Source of the DNA: Solirubrobacteraceae bacterium
Lineage (GTDB): Bacteria; Actinomycetota; Thermoleophilia; Solirubrobacterales; Solirubrobacteraceae
Assembly (NCBI GenBank): GCA_025935735.1
Contig: JAICUS010000299.1
Span: 1 to 7,314 of the forward strand
Length of the DNA: 7,314 bases
Reading direction: 5' to 3'
Part shown: positions 1 to 6,452 of the stretch, piece after piece
Position numbering within the stretch: position 1 is the first letter of the stretch
Layout of the letters: each line of letters opens with the position of its first letter
Notes under the pieces: generated by a model
Seen by the model: the letters and a program-made list of their open reading frames with translations, nothing else
Told to the model about the DNA's origin: nothing
The model's database searches: none
Translations under genes and position numbers: made by a program

Positions 1-812
1 CCCCCCCGGCGACTCCGCCGCCGACGCCGACGCCCACGCCGACCCCTACGCCGACGCCGACGCCTACCCCGACCCCCCCGCCGACGCCGACTCCGACGGC
101 GACGCCTACGCCGACCCCGACGCCCACGCCGACTCCCACGGCGACGCCGACCCCGACGCCCACGCCCACGCCGACCCCCACGGCGACGCCGACCCCGACG
201 CCCACGGCGACGCCGACTCCGACGCCCACGCCCACGCCGACGCCGACCCCCACGGCGACGCCGACGCCGACGCCGACTCCCACGCCGACGCCGACCGCGA
301 CGCCCACGCCGACGGCGACACCCACGCCGACCGCGACGCCCACACCGACGCCGACGCCCCCGCCGCCCGGCGGCGCGTCGCAGACCCTTCCGGTCAGCGG
401 CACGGTGGGGAGCACCCTCGCGCTCACCCTCGCGCCCGCGGCGGACCTCGGCACGTTCCAGCCGGGCGTCGCGCAGAACTACGACACCGCCGTCACGGCC
501 ACCGTGCTCAGCTCGGCGGGTGACGCGAGCCTGAGCGTCTCCGACCCGAGCGCGACCGCGCCCGGGCACCTGGTGAACGGCAGCTTCGCGATGCCGCAGG
601 CACTCCAGGCCAACGCCACCGACGCCGCGAACCCGACCGGCGCGTTCGCCCCGATCGGCGCCAACCCGGTGACGCTCCTCACCTATCCGGGTCCGGTGAC
701 CGACGACCAGGTGACGATCGGCATCCGCCAGCCGATCGCCGCCGGCGACGGGCTCCGCACCGGGGCCTACAGCAAGACGCTCACGTTCACGTTGTCCACG
801 ACGACGCCGTGA
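1..812 (+). CDS. 3' part of a secreted or surface protein: Pro-Thr linker plus unrecognised C-terminal domain (partial)
   Basis: The reading frame (first full codon at position 3) is open from the window edge to TGA at 810-812, so the start and any N-terminal domain lie outside. The first ~120 visible codons are almost pure alternating Thr-Pro with about nine Ala-Thr variants, then PPPGG, then a Cys-free, Ala/Thr/Val-rich domain of about 135 residues that is probably a beta sandwich. That domain ends LRTGAYSKTLTFTLSTTTP and holds the motifs LGTF, GHLVNG and TLL. It is about half identical by eye to the C-terminal half of the next gene, which has a signal peptide, so this protein is probably exported too. 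Pro-Thr tracts commonly act as extended linkers and in actinobacteria can be O-mannosylated; both are inference here. Real coding is supported by the homologous domain. I do not recognise the family; a distant likeness to WxL-type surface domains is only speculation. Confidence 0.8.
   Translation, partial: PPATPPPTPTPTPTPTPTPTPTPTPPPTPTPTATPTPTPTPTPTPTATPTPTPTPTPTPTATPTPTPTATPTPTPTPTPTPTPTATPTPTPTPTPTPTATPTPTATPTPTATPTPTPTPPPPGGASQTLPVSGTVGSTLALTLAPAADLGTFQPGVAQNYDTAVTATVLSSAGDASLSVSDPSATAPGHLVNGSFAMPQALQANATDAANPTGAFAPIGANPVTLLTYPGPVTDDQVTIGIRQPIAAGDGLRTGAYSKTLTFTLSTTTP
3..368 (+). repeat. Low-complexity Thr-Pro coding repeat
   Basis: About 120 codons of ACN-CCN, with GCG in place of some Pro codons. 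The peptide has 56 Thr alternating with Pro or Ala. Third positions vary (ACG/ACC/ACT/ACA; CCG/CCC/CCT), so the DNA is an imperfect repeat held together at the protein level. Locally a longer period of 42 nt (14 codons) is visible: 131-172 and 173-214 are near copies differing at a few bases. Such a tract is prone to length change in whole dipeptide units. Confidence 0.9.
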
Positions 813-816
813 TCGA

Positions 817-852
817 GCCGGCCCCGCCGCTCGCTCGGGCGGCGGGGCCGGC
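817..852 (+). terminator. GC-rich stem-loop, probable terminator
   Basis: GCCGGCCCCGCCGC (817-830) pairs perfectly with GCGGCGGGGCCGGC (839-852) around an 8-nt loop, starting four bases after the stop codon of the upstream gene. No T-run follows, as is usual for terminators in very GC-rich actinobacteria. The stem ends 42 bases before the next start codon, so it should separate the two genes transcriptionally, or at least protect the 3' end of the first mRNA. Confidence 0.6.
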
Positions 853-894
853 AGGCGGTGCTCGCGGGAACCACGAGTAGAGAGTGGGGAAGCA

Positions 895-1749
895 GTGAAA
901 GGGAGGCATCTGCTGGCCGCGGCAGCGCTCGTCATCGCGCTGCCGCCGGCCGCCGCGCGGGCCGACGCGCCGCCGTTGAGCGTCGACTACACCGCGGCGG
1001 ACATCTCGGCCACGAACCACCAGTGGTACGTCACGGGCACGACGACCACCGCGGCGACCGTCGCCACCGGCGGCGTCGCGACGTTCCGCTACGTCACCGG
1101 CTCGACCCGTCACAACGTCACCTTCACGAGCACGCTCAAGCCGACCTGCGAGGTCGCGGGTACGACGCCCGACCCGCCGTACACGGCGCCGAGCCGGCCG
1201 AGCGTCGCGCCCTGGACGGCCGGCTGCCGGTTCGACGCACCGGGCACGTACAGCTTCGTCTGCCAGGTGCATCGCACGATGACCGGCACGATCGCCGTCG
1301 TCGGCACGAGCGTCCCGGGCTCGTCGGGCGGCAGCGTCCCCGCAACGCTCTCGCTCGGCATCGGCCCCGGCGCGAGCCTCGGCACCTTCGCCCTCGGCGT
1401 CCCGGCCGACTACGCCGCGACCGTTGGCGCCACGGTCACGAGCACGGCCGGCAACGCGACGCTCACCGCCGCCGACCCGAGCCCGACAGACACAGGCCAC
1501 CTCGTCAACGGCGCCTACGCGCTCGCCCAGCCACTCCAGCTGCGCGCGAGCGACGCCGCGAATCTCACCACCGCGTTCGTCCCGCTCCCCGGAGCCGACG
1601 CCCCCGCGACCCTGCTCAGCTGGGCCGGGCCCGTCAGCAACGACGCGGTGGCCGTCGACTTCAAGCAGTCGATCGGCGCCACCGACCCGCTGCGCACGGG
1701 CACCTACGCCAAGACCGTCGTCCTCACCTTGACCACCACCGACCCCTGA
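895..1749 (+). CDS. Secreted cupredoxin (type-1 copper) protein with a C-terminal accessory domain
   Basis: A 284-residue exported protein. The GTG start at 895 has a GGGGA-type ribosome binding site a few bases upstream and opens directly onto a signal peptide: K2, R4, hydrophobic stretch 6-20, likely cleavage after ARA (23). Residues ~28-137 form a plastocyanin/amicyanin-like fold. H73 (RHNV) and the motif C123-x2-H126-x2-M129 followed by GTIAVV supply the four type-1 copper ligands, and the C-x2-H-x2-M spacing is that of amicyanin. The His-to-Cys stretch carries C85 and C111, which could form a disulfide. A Gly/Ser linker (~141-147) leads to a domain at ~148-284 that copies the end of the preceding gene. 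Cupredoxins carry single electrons or bind copper outside the membrane; no redox partner is encoded here, so the role is open. The copper site is well supported. The C-terminal domain is unrecognised. Confidence 0.88.
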   Translation: MKGRHLLAAAALVIALPPAAARADAPPLSVDYTAADISATNHQWYVTGTTTTAATVATGGVATFRYVTGSTRHNVTFTSTLKPTCEVAGTTPDPPYTAPSRPSVAPWTAGCRFDAPGTYSFVCQVHRTMTGTIAVVGTSVPGSSGGSVPATLSLGIGPGASLGTFALGVPADYAATVGATVTSTAGNATLTAADPSPTDTGHLVNGAYALAQPLQLRASDAANLTTAFVPLPGADAPATLLSWAGPVSNDAVAVDFKQSIGATDPLRTGTYAKTVVLTLTTTDP

Positions 1750-1750
1750 G

Positions 1751-1770
1751 GCCCACGGCCCGCGGTGGGC
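1751..1770 (+). terminator. Short stem-loop between convergent genes
   Basis: GCCCAC (1751-1756) pairs with GTGGGC (1765-1770) around an 8-nt GC-rich loop, immediately after the TGA of the cupredoxin gene. The stem is only 6 bp and has no T-run, so it is a weak terminator candidate. It lies between two convergent genes, where it could act on either strand. The rest of 1771-1859 shows nothing I can name. Confidence 0.3.
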
Positions 1771-1859
1771 ACGCGCCATTGACCAGATCCCCTGAAGCGC
1801 AACCAGGCCGGTGACGCTGAAGCCCTGATCCGAGCGCACCGGGGCGCCGGCGCGGCGTC

Positions 1860-2831
1860 TCAGTCCATCCGCACGACGCGGTGCACGAGCAGCCCGGTCG
1901 CCGCCGAGACGCGGGCGGCCGTCGCCGAGCAGCTCCCGAACCAGTGGTCGCGGCCGCCGCGCCACCACTCGCCCGCGCCCAGCGCCACGATCATCGGCGA
2001 GTTCGCGCACAGCGCGCGGTGGCGCTTGTTGCCCGCCATGTGGCCGAGCTCGTGCAGCAGGACGCTCTCGAGGTCGATCTGCGCCAGGCCGGGGTAGGCC
2101 GGACCGGGCGCCCAGTCCTCCGCGGGGTTGAGCGCGAGGTCCTGCTCGACCACGCGGCCGCCGCTCGTGAAGTCGGTCTCCACGCCGAGCACTCCCTCCG
2201 GCACATCCGCCGAGAAGCCCGCCACGTCGTGACCGTCGCGGACACCCGCGACGAGGCGCGTCCAGCGCGACGCCCGCAGGCCCCAGCGGGCGGCCGTCGA
2301 CCGCGCCAGCTTGCGCAAGCGGGACTTCGACACCGCGGCCGGGAGGTCCGCCGAGGACAGGAGGAACGTCGTCGAGCCCTTGCGCCCGTAGCGTGGATAG
2401 AGGCGTCCGCGCCCGCGGTCGGCCGCGGGCAGCGTGACCACGAGCTTCTGCACCGGCCCGAGTGCCAGGCCGGCCGGCTCCTGGACGTACGCCTGCCAGT
2501 AGTAGATCCCCGGCCGGCGGCGCAGCACCGACGTGCTCGGCGCCGTCCAGCCCAGCAGGCCGTCCCCGACGGGCGTGGCCGCCTCGTCGAGCCAGGTCCC
2601 GTCCGGCCCCGTGAGCAGCCCCGACGCGTCCGTCTCGAGCGTCCCGGCGATCCGCACCGTCACGCTGCCGGGCGCTGCCGCGGTCCGGAAGGAGAACGTC
2701 AGCGGGGCGCCGCGCGAGATCGACGCGGCAGGCCCGACGTACTCGAAGTCCGCCGCCGCGGAGGCGGTGGCGGGCAGCACGAGGCCGGCGACCACGAGGG
2801 CGGCGAGGAGGGAACGCATCGCCATCGCCAT
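1860..2831 (-). CDS. Secreted metzincin-type zinc metalloprotease
   Basis: A 323-residue exported protein. The signal peptide spans about 1-25 (R6, hydrophobic core 8-20, cleavage near ATASA). Residues ~28-135 look like a beta-rich Ig/Fn3-like domain (RPGIYYWQAYV near its end). The catalytic part is ~150-323. HELGHMAGNKRH (260-271) matches the metzincin signature HExxHxxGxxH, with H260, H264 and H271 as zinc ligands and E261 as the base. NSPM, with M280 nine residues after the third His, fits a Met-turn and points to the matrixin-like branch. The only cysteines, C275 and C301, could form a disulfide; no cysteine-switch propeptide is seen. The start is uncertain: three in-frame ATGs (2831, 2825, 2819) lie in ATGGCGATGGCGATG and none has a clear ribosome binding site. 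The gene converges with the cupredoxin gene and diverges from tlyA. The substrate is unknown. Confidence 0.85.
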   Translation of the reverse strand: MAMAMRSLLAALVVAGLVLPATASAAADFEYVGPAASISRGAPLTFSFRTAAAPGSVTVRIAGTLETDASGLLTGPDGTWLDEAATPVGDGLLGWTAPSTSVLRRRPGIYYWQAYVQEPAGLALGPVQKLVVTLPAADRGRGRLYPRYGRKGSTTFLLSSADLPAAVSKSRLRKLARSTAARWGLRASRWTRLVAGVRDGHDVAGFSADVPEGVLGVETDFTSGGRVVEQDLALNPAEDWAPGPAYPGLAQIDLESVLLHELGHMAGNKRHRALCANSPMIVALGAGEWWRGGRDHWFGSCSATAARVSAATGLLVHRVVRMD

Positions 2832-2992
2832 CGGCGGCGGCTGACGATGGCTTGAGCGCCGCCCGCGCCCGCGCGAGTGCGCACGCGGCGACCCGCGCGC
2901 CGGCCGCGCCTACATCGCAACTCCACGCGGCCGGGAGCGCGCTGCCACCGCGACGCCCGGTGGCCCGGACGGCCTTGAGTACCGTTCGACCC
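2832..2992. other. Intergenic region between divergent protease gene and tlyA
   Basis: 161 bp of very GC-rich sequence. The tlyA frame stays open back to a TTG at 2852, but that 47-residue extension is Arg/Ala-rich, has no counterpart in TlyA proteins, and is taken as noncoding. The region must hold promoters for both directions. Only the tlyA side shows a plausible -10 element; I see none for the protease. Confidence 0.6.
2980..2985 (+). promoter_or_regulatory. Candidate -10 element for a leaderless tlyA transcript
   Basis: TACCGT fits the TAnnnT pattern of actinobacterial -10 elements and ends exactly 7 nt before the GTG start at 2993, the spacing expected if transcription begins at the start codon. 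No Shine-Dalgarno sequence is present and no convincing -35 element is seen. This is inferred from spacing only. Confidence 0.4.
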
Positions 2993-3766
2993 GTGGCTCG
3001 CGTGCGCCTGGACTCCCTGCTGGCGGAGCGCGGGCTGTTCGAGTCCCGCACCCGCGCGGCCGCGGCGGTGCTCGCCGGGCAGGTGCACCTCGGCCCGGGC
3101 CGCCGGCGGGCGGAGAAGCCGGGGCAGCTCGTCGACCAGGCCGTGGAGCTGGCCGTCGAGGGCCCGCCGCCGTACGTGTCACGCGGCGGGGTCAAGCTGG
3201 CCAACGCCCTGGACGCGCTCGGCGTCGCGGTGGCGGGACGCGAGTGCCTGGACGTCGGCGCCTCCACCGGGGGGTTCACCGACTGCCTGCTGCAGCGCGG
3301 CGCCGCGCACGTCGTCGCCCTCGACGTGGCGTACGGCGAGCTCGACTGGCGCCTGCGCGAGGACCCGCGCGTGACGGTGATCGAGCGTGCCAACGCCCGC
3401 GCGCTGACGGCCGAGCAGCTGCGGTACCGGCCGCAGCTCGTGACCATCGACGTCTCGTTCATCTCGCTGGCCAAGGTGCTGCCGGCCGTGCTCGCCGTCG
3501 CCGCGCCCGCGTTCGACTGCCTGGCGATGGTCAAGCCGCAGTTCGAGGTGGGGCGCGCGCGGCTCGGCAAGGGCGGCGTGGTCCGCGACCCCGAGCTGCG
3601 CCGGGAGGCGGTCGAGGCGGTCGCCGACTGCGCCCGCGGGCTCGGCGCGGCGGTGATGGGCGCCGCACCGTCCGCGCTCGAGGGTCCGTCCGGCAACCGC
3701 GAGACGTTCCTGTGGCTGGCCGAGGGGACGCGGCCCGGCGCGACCGGCGAGGTGTCCGCATGGTGA
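2993..3766 (+). CDS. tlyA: TlyA-family rRNA 2'-O-methyltransferase
   Basis: A 257-residue enzyme of the TlyA/hemolysin-A family, whose members use SAM to 2'-O-methylate cytidines in 23S rRNA (and, in some subtypes, 16S rRNA). In Mycobacterium loss of TlyA gives capreomycin resistance. An S4 RNA-binding domain is at ~4-60 (RLDSLLAERGLFESR). The FtsJ-like methyltransferase fold follows, with YVSRGGVKL (K68), the SAM loop DVGASTGGFTDCLL (87-100), D153 in TIDVSFISL, MVKPQFEVG (K181) and GPSGN-ETFLWL near the end. K68, D153 and K181 fit the K-D-K part of the catalytic set. The GTG at 2993 places the S4 domain at the N-terminus as in relatives; upstream frame continuation looks noncoding. Its stop overlaps the nadK start. 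The tail after FLWL is short (15 residues). Confidence 0.93.
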   Translation: MARVRLDSLLAERGLFESRTRAAAAVLAGQVHLGPGRRRAEKPGQLVDQAVELAVEGPPPYVSRGGVKLANALDALGVAVAGRECLDVGASTGGFTDCLLQRGAAHVVALDVAYGELDWRLREDPRVTVIERANARALTAEQLRYRPQLVTIDVSFISLAKVLPAVLAVAAPAFDCLAMVKPQFEVGRARLGKGGVVRDPELRREAVEAVADCARGLGAAVMGAAPSALEGPSGNRETFLWLAEGTRPGATGEVSAW

Positions 3767-4611
3767 AGTCCGCTGCGGTGCTCACCCACCGCCGCACGCA
3801 GGACACGGCCGCGGCGGTCGGCGAGCTGCTCGCCGTCGCGCGCCGCGCCGGCGTCACGCTCCACCTGCCCCGCGACGAGGCGGAGAAGCACGCGCTCACG
3901 GACGAGGAAGGCGTGGCCGTCGCGCCCGAGCTGCCCACCGACGTCGACCTCTGCTTCGCCCTGGGCGGCGACGGGACCATCCTGACGGCGCTGCGGCGCT
4001 ACGCCGGGACCGGGGTGCCGGTGTTCGGCGTCAACTACGGCGAGGTCGGCTTCCTCGCGACGATCGACCCGAACGGCCTCGCCGCCGACTTCGCCCGCGC
4101 GTTCGCGGGCGAGTTCGACACGATCAGCCTGCCGACGATCTCGGTCGGGCGGCCCGAGGGCAACTGGAGCGCGCTCAACGACGTGTCCGTGCACCGCAAG
4201 GCCGGCCTGCGGGTCGCCGACCTCGCCTATGCCCTGGCCGGCGAGGAGATCGGGCGCGTGCGCTGCGACGGCCTGGTGGTCGCGACGCCCCAGGGCTCGA
4301 CCGGCTACAACCTCGCCAACGGCGGGCCCGTGCTCGCCTGGGGCGTGGAGGGCTACGTGGTGTCGTTCATCGCGCCCCACTCCCTGACCGCCCGCGCGCT
4401 CGTGGTCGCGCCGTCCGACGAGCTGACGATCAACAACGCGTCGCGCGAGGAGCCGGTGGAGATCCACGTCGACGGCCGGCCCACGGTGGAGCTGCCGCCG
4501 GGGGAGGACGTCCACGTGGAGTTCGGCCGCGAGCACGGGACCCTCGCGCAGATCCCGGGCGCGTCGTTCTATCACCGCCTGCGCGAGCGCTTCGGCCGGC
4601 TGGCGCGCTGA
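3760..4611 (+). CDS. nadK: NAD kinase
   Basis: A 283-residue cytoplasmic kinase that phosphorylates NAD to NADP, the only de novo route to NADP(H). It shows the family motifs in order: LGGDGTIL (68-75; catalytic D71), VNYGEVGFLATI (91-102), LNDVSVHR (139-146; ND where many members have NE), CDGLVVATPQGSTGYNLANGGP in two parts at 169-190, APHSLTARALV (205-215) and IHVDGR (235-240). The length is normal. The ATG at 3760 overlaps the tlyA stop in ATGGTGA and has GAGGTG (3749-3754) just upstream as ribosome binding site. A GTG at 3763 is an alternative start two codons apart in effect. The overlap implies co-transcription and translational coupling with tlyA, an arrangement common in Actinobacteria. 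Tyr in VNYGEVG replaces the more usual Leu, which is minor. Confidence 0.96.
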   Translation: MVKSAAVLTHRRTQDTAAAVGELLAVARRAGVTLHLPRDEAEKHALTDEEGVAVAPELPTDVDLCFALGGDGTILTALRRYAGTGVPVFGVNYGEVGFLATIDPNGLAADFARAFAGEFDTISLPTISVGRPEGNWSALNDVSVHRKAGLRVADLAYALAGEEIGRVRCDGLVVATPQGSTGYNLANGGPVLAWGVEGYVVSFIAPHSLTARALVVAPSDELTINNASREEPVEIHVDGRPTVELPPGEDVHVEFGREHGTLAQIPGASFYHRLRERFGRLAR

Positions 4612-4772
4612 TCCGATCGGCTGGCGAGTGGGTGACATGCGACCATCCTGGCGCCATTCGACGCACGAATCACCCCGCAATTGCCACAAATCTGCAACAA
4701 CTCTGTGCCGAAAGTGCCACAGCCGGCCCTGCCGCCGCGAATCCGTCGGGCACCGCTGGTAGACCCTCTCAC
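4612..4772. promoter_or_regulatory. nadK-recN intergenic regulatory region, unusually AT-rich for this genome
   Basis: 161 bp between nadK and recN. From ~4666 to ~4722 the G+C content drops to about half, against roughly three quarters elsewhere. Inside or beside this island are the palindrome ATTCG-ACGCA-CGAAT (4656-4670), two copies of TGCCACA (4682-4688 and 4715-4721), and an inverted CTGTG-N10-CACAG (4703-4722). The recN frame is open through part of it, but the implied extension has no RecN counterpart. These are plausible operator or promoter elements, possibly for damage control of recN; they do not match the known actinobacterial LexA box (GAAC-N4-GTTC). Confidence 0.4.
4760..4765 (+). 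promoter_or_regulatory. Candidate -10 element for a leaderless recN transcript
   Basis: TAGACC lies exactly 7 nt before the GTG at 4773, the same geometry as the TACCGT element before tlyA. The last base departs from TAnnnT. No Shine-Dalgarno sequence precedes the GTG, which favours initiation on a leaderless mRNA. Confidence 0.35.
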
Positions 4773-6452
4773 GTGTTGCATGAGCTGCGCGTCGAGAACC
4801 TCCTGCTGATCGAGCGGGCCGAGCTGTGCCTCGCGCCGGGCCTGAACGTCCTCACGGGCGAGACCGGCGCGGGCAAGACCGTGCTCGCGCACGCGCTCGA
4901 CCTGCTGCTGGGCGGCAAGCCGCGGCCCGGCATCGTCCGGCCCGGCGCCGCGGAGGCCTACGTCGAGGGCGTCTTCGCCCTGCCGGACGCTCTGCGAGAG
5001 CAGCTGGGCGAGCGCATCGCCGAGGACGCGGACGAGCTCGTGCTGGCCCGCCGCGTGAGCGCCGAGGGCCGCACGCGCGCGTATCTGGGCGGCCGCAGCG
5101 CCACGGCGGCCGACCTGCGCGACGCCGGAGCGGCCCTGCTCTCCTTCTACGGCCAGCACGAGCACCGCAAGCTGACCCTGGCCTCGGCGCAGCTGGAGAT
5201 CCTGGACGGGTTCGCCGGCGCCGAGCAGGCCGGCCTGCGCCGCACCTACGGGGAGGCGTACGCGCGCGAGCGTGAGCTGGGAGAGCAGCTGGCGGCGCTG
5301 CGCGAGCGCGCCGGCGCGCGGGACCGCGAGCTCGACCTGCTCGAGTGGGAGCTCGCCGAGATCGACCGTGTCGCGCCCAGCGCGGACGAGGAGGCGGGCC
5401 TCGCCGCCGAGCGCGGCCGGCTGCGCCACGTCGAGGCGCTGCGGGACGCGGTGGCGGCGGGCGCCGGCGCGCTCGACGGCAGCGCGGGCGACGGCGCCGG
5501 AACCGAGGCCGGCGGCGCCGCGCCGGCGCTCGCCGCCGCCGCACAGGCGCTCGAGGCCGTGGGGGGCGTCGACGCGGAGCTCGACGAGTTGGCCACCCGG
5601 GTCCGGGCGCTGGCGCTCGAGGCCGACGACCTCGTGCACGATCTGCACCGCTATGCCGAGGGCGTGGAGGCGCCGCCCGGGCGGCTCGACGAGGTGGAGG
5701 AGCGCCTCGCCCAGCTCGAGCGGCTCAAGCGCAAGCACGGCGGCACGGTGGAGGCGGTCCTGGCGCATGCGGAGACCTGCCGCCGGCGGCGGGACGAGCT
5801 CGCCGGGGCCGAGGAGGCGATCGAGACGGGCGAGCGGGCGCTGGAAGCGGTCCGCGCGGAGCTCACGCGGCTCGCCGCCGGCCTCACCGCCGCCCGCACC
5901 CGCGCCGGCGCCGAGCTGGGCGAGGCGGTCCGCGCGCGCCTGGAGGGGCTGGCGATGGAGGGGGCCGAGTTCACGGCGGCGGTCAGCCCGCGGGCCGGGT
6001 TCGCGCCCACCGGGGCCGACGAGGTGGAGTTCCTGATCGCACCGAACCCGGGCGTCCCCGCCGGGCCGCTGCGCGAGATCGCCTCAGGCGGCGAGCTCTC
6101 GCGCGTGATGCTCGCGCTGATGGGCGTGGCGGCCGAGGCCGGGCCGGCCACGCTGGTGTTCGACGAGGTGGACGCGGGCATCGGCGGCCAGACGGCGCGC
6201 GCCGTGGGCGAGCAGCTGCGGGCGCTCGCCGAGGGCCGTCAGGTGATCTGCATCACCCACCTGCCGCAGATCGCCTCGCTCGCCGACCGCCACTTCACGA
6301 TCGTCAAGGACACATCGGGCGAGACCGCCCGCACGACCGTGACCGCGCTCAGCCGCAGCGACGTGGTGGGGGAGCTGGTGCGCATGTTGGGGGCCGACCG
6401 CGGGGACGCGGCCGCCCGTCGTCACGCGAAGGAGCTCCTGAAGGCGGCCTAG
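4773..6452 (+). CDS. recN: DNA repair protein RecN (SMC-like ATPase)
   Basis: A 559-residue cytoplasmic ATPase, close to the usual ~550. RecN acts early in recombinational repair of double-strand breaks, holding DNA ends together and working with RecA. The N-terminal half-ATPase starts MLHELRVENLLLIERAEL with Walker A GETGAGKT (29-36) and the Q-loop YGQHEHRKL (126-134). Residues ~150-390 form two coiled-coil arms around an Ala/Gly-rich middle (~227-265). The C-terminal half has the ABC signature SGGELSR (438-444), Walker B LVFDEVDAGIGG (461-472; D464, E465) and the H-loop THLPQIAS (495-502). The GTG at 4773 is chosen because it reproduces the RecN N-terminus exactly; an ATG at 4632 in the same frame would add 47 unrelated residues. 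The gene probably has its own promoter in the preceding gap. Confidence 0.96.
   Translation: MLHELRVENLLLIERAELCLAPGLNVLTGETGAGKTVLAHALDLLLGGKPRPGIVRPGAAEAYVEGVFALPDALREQLGERIAEDADELVLARRVSAEGRTRAYLGGRSATAADLRDAGAALLSFYGQHEHRKLTLASAQLEILDGFAGAEQAGLRRTYGEAYARERELGEQLAALRERAGARDRELDLLEWELAEIDRVAPSADEEAGLAAERGRLRHVEALRDAVAAGAGALDGSAGDGAGTEAGGAAPALAAAAQALEAVGGVDAELDELATRVRALALEADDLVHDLHRYAEGVEAPPGRLDEVEERLAQLERLKRKHGGTVEAVLAHAETCRRRRDELAGAEEAIETGERALEAVRAELTRLAAGLTAARTRAGAELGEAVRARLEGLAMEGAEFTAAVSPRAGFAPTGADEVEFLIAPNPGVPAGPLREIASGGELSRVMLALMGVAAEAGPATLVFDEVDAGIGGQTARAVGEQLRALAEGRQVICITHLPQIASLADRHFTIVKDTSGETARTTVTALSRSDVVGELVRMLGADRGDAAARRHAKELLKAA

Noticed and set aside
106..345. Trp/Ser/Ala-repeat peptide on the minus strand of the Thr-Pro tract
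   Set aside because: A mechanical by-product of the repeat on the opposite strand; no start signal or other support.
1..368. CRISPR or other repeat array
   Set aside because: There are no spacers; the repetition is a 6-nt codon pattern in an open frame joined to a conserved domain.
1844..1853. GCGCCGGCGC palindrome as terminator of the protease gene
   Set aside because: Self-complementary without a usable loop and expected by chance in such GC-rich DNA.
1881..2855. Plus-strand frame antisense to the protease
   Set aside because: Composition is Arg/Ala/His-rich without motifs, while the opposite strand has a signal peptide and complete metzincin site.
787..4689. 3.9-kb open reading frame on the minus strand (1300 codons)
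   Set aside because: It runs antisense through the cupredoxin, tlyA and nadK genes and overlaps the real protease in another frame. The translation is Arg/Ala/Gly-rich with no recognisable domain; stop codons are simply rare at this G+C content.
4681..4721. DnaA boxes (TGCCACA words)
   Set aside because: They match the actinobacterial box TTGTCCACA at only about 5-6 of 9 positions and nothing else suggests an origin.
4632..4772. N-terminal extension of RecN from an upstream ATG
   Set aside because: The 47 extra residues have no RecN counterpart and cover the AT-rich presumed regulatory region; the GTG at 4773 gives the family N-terminus.
4572..5768. 398-codon minus-strand frame antisense to recN
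   Set aside because: Shadow of recN; Leu/Val/Gln pattern arises from the complement of Glu/Ala-rich coiled-coil codons, and it crosses the nadK-recN gap.
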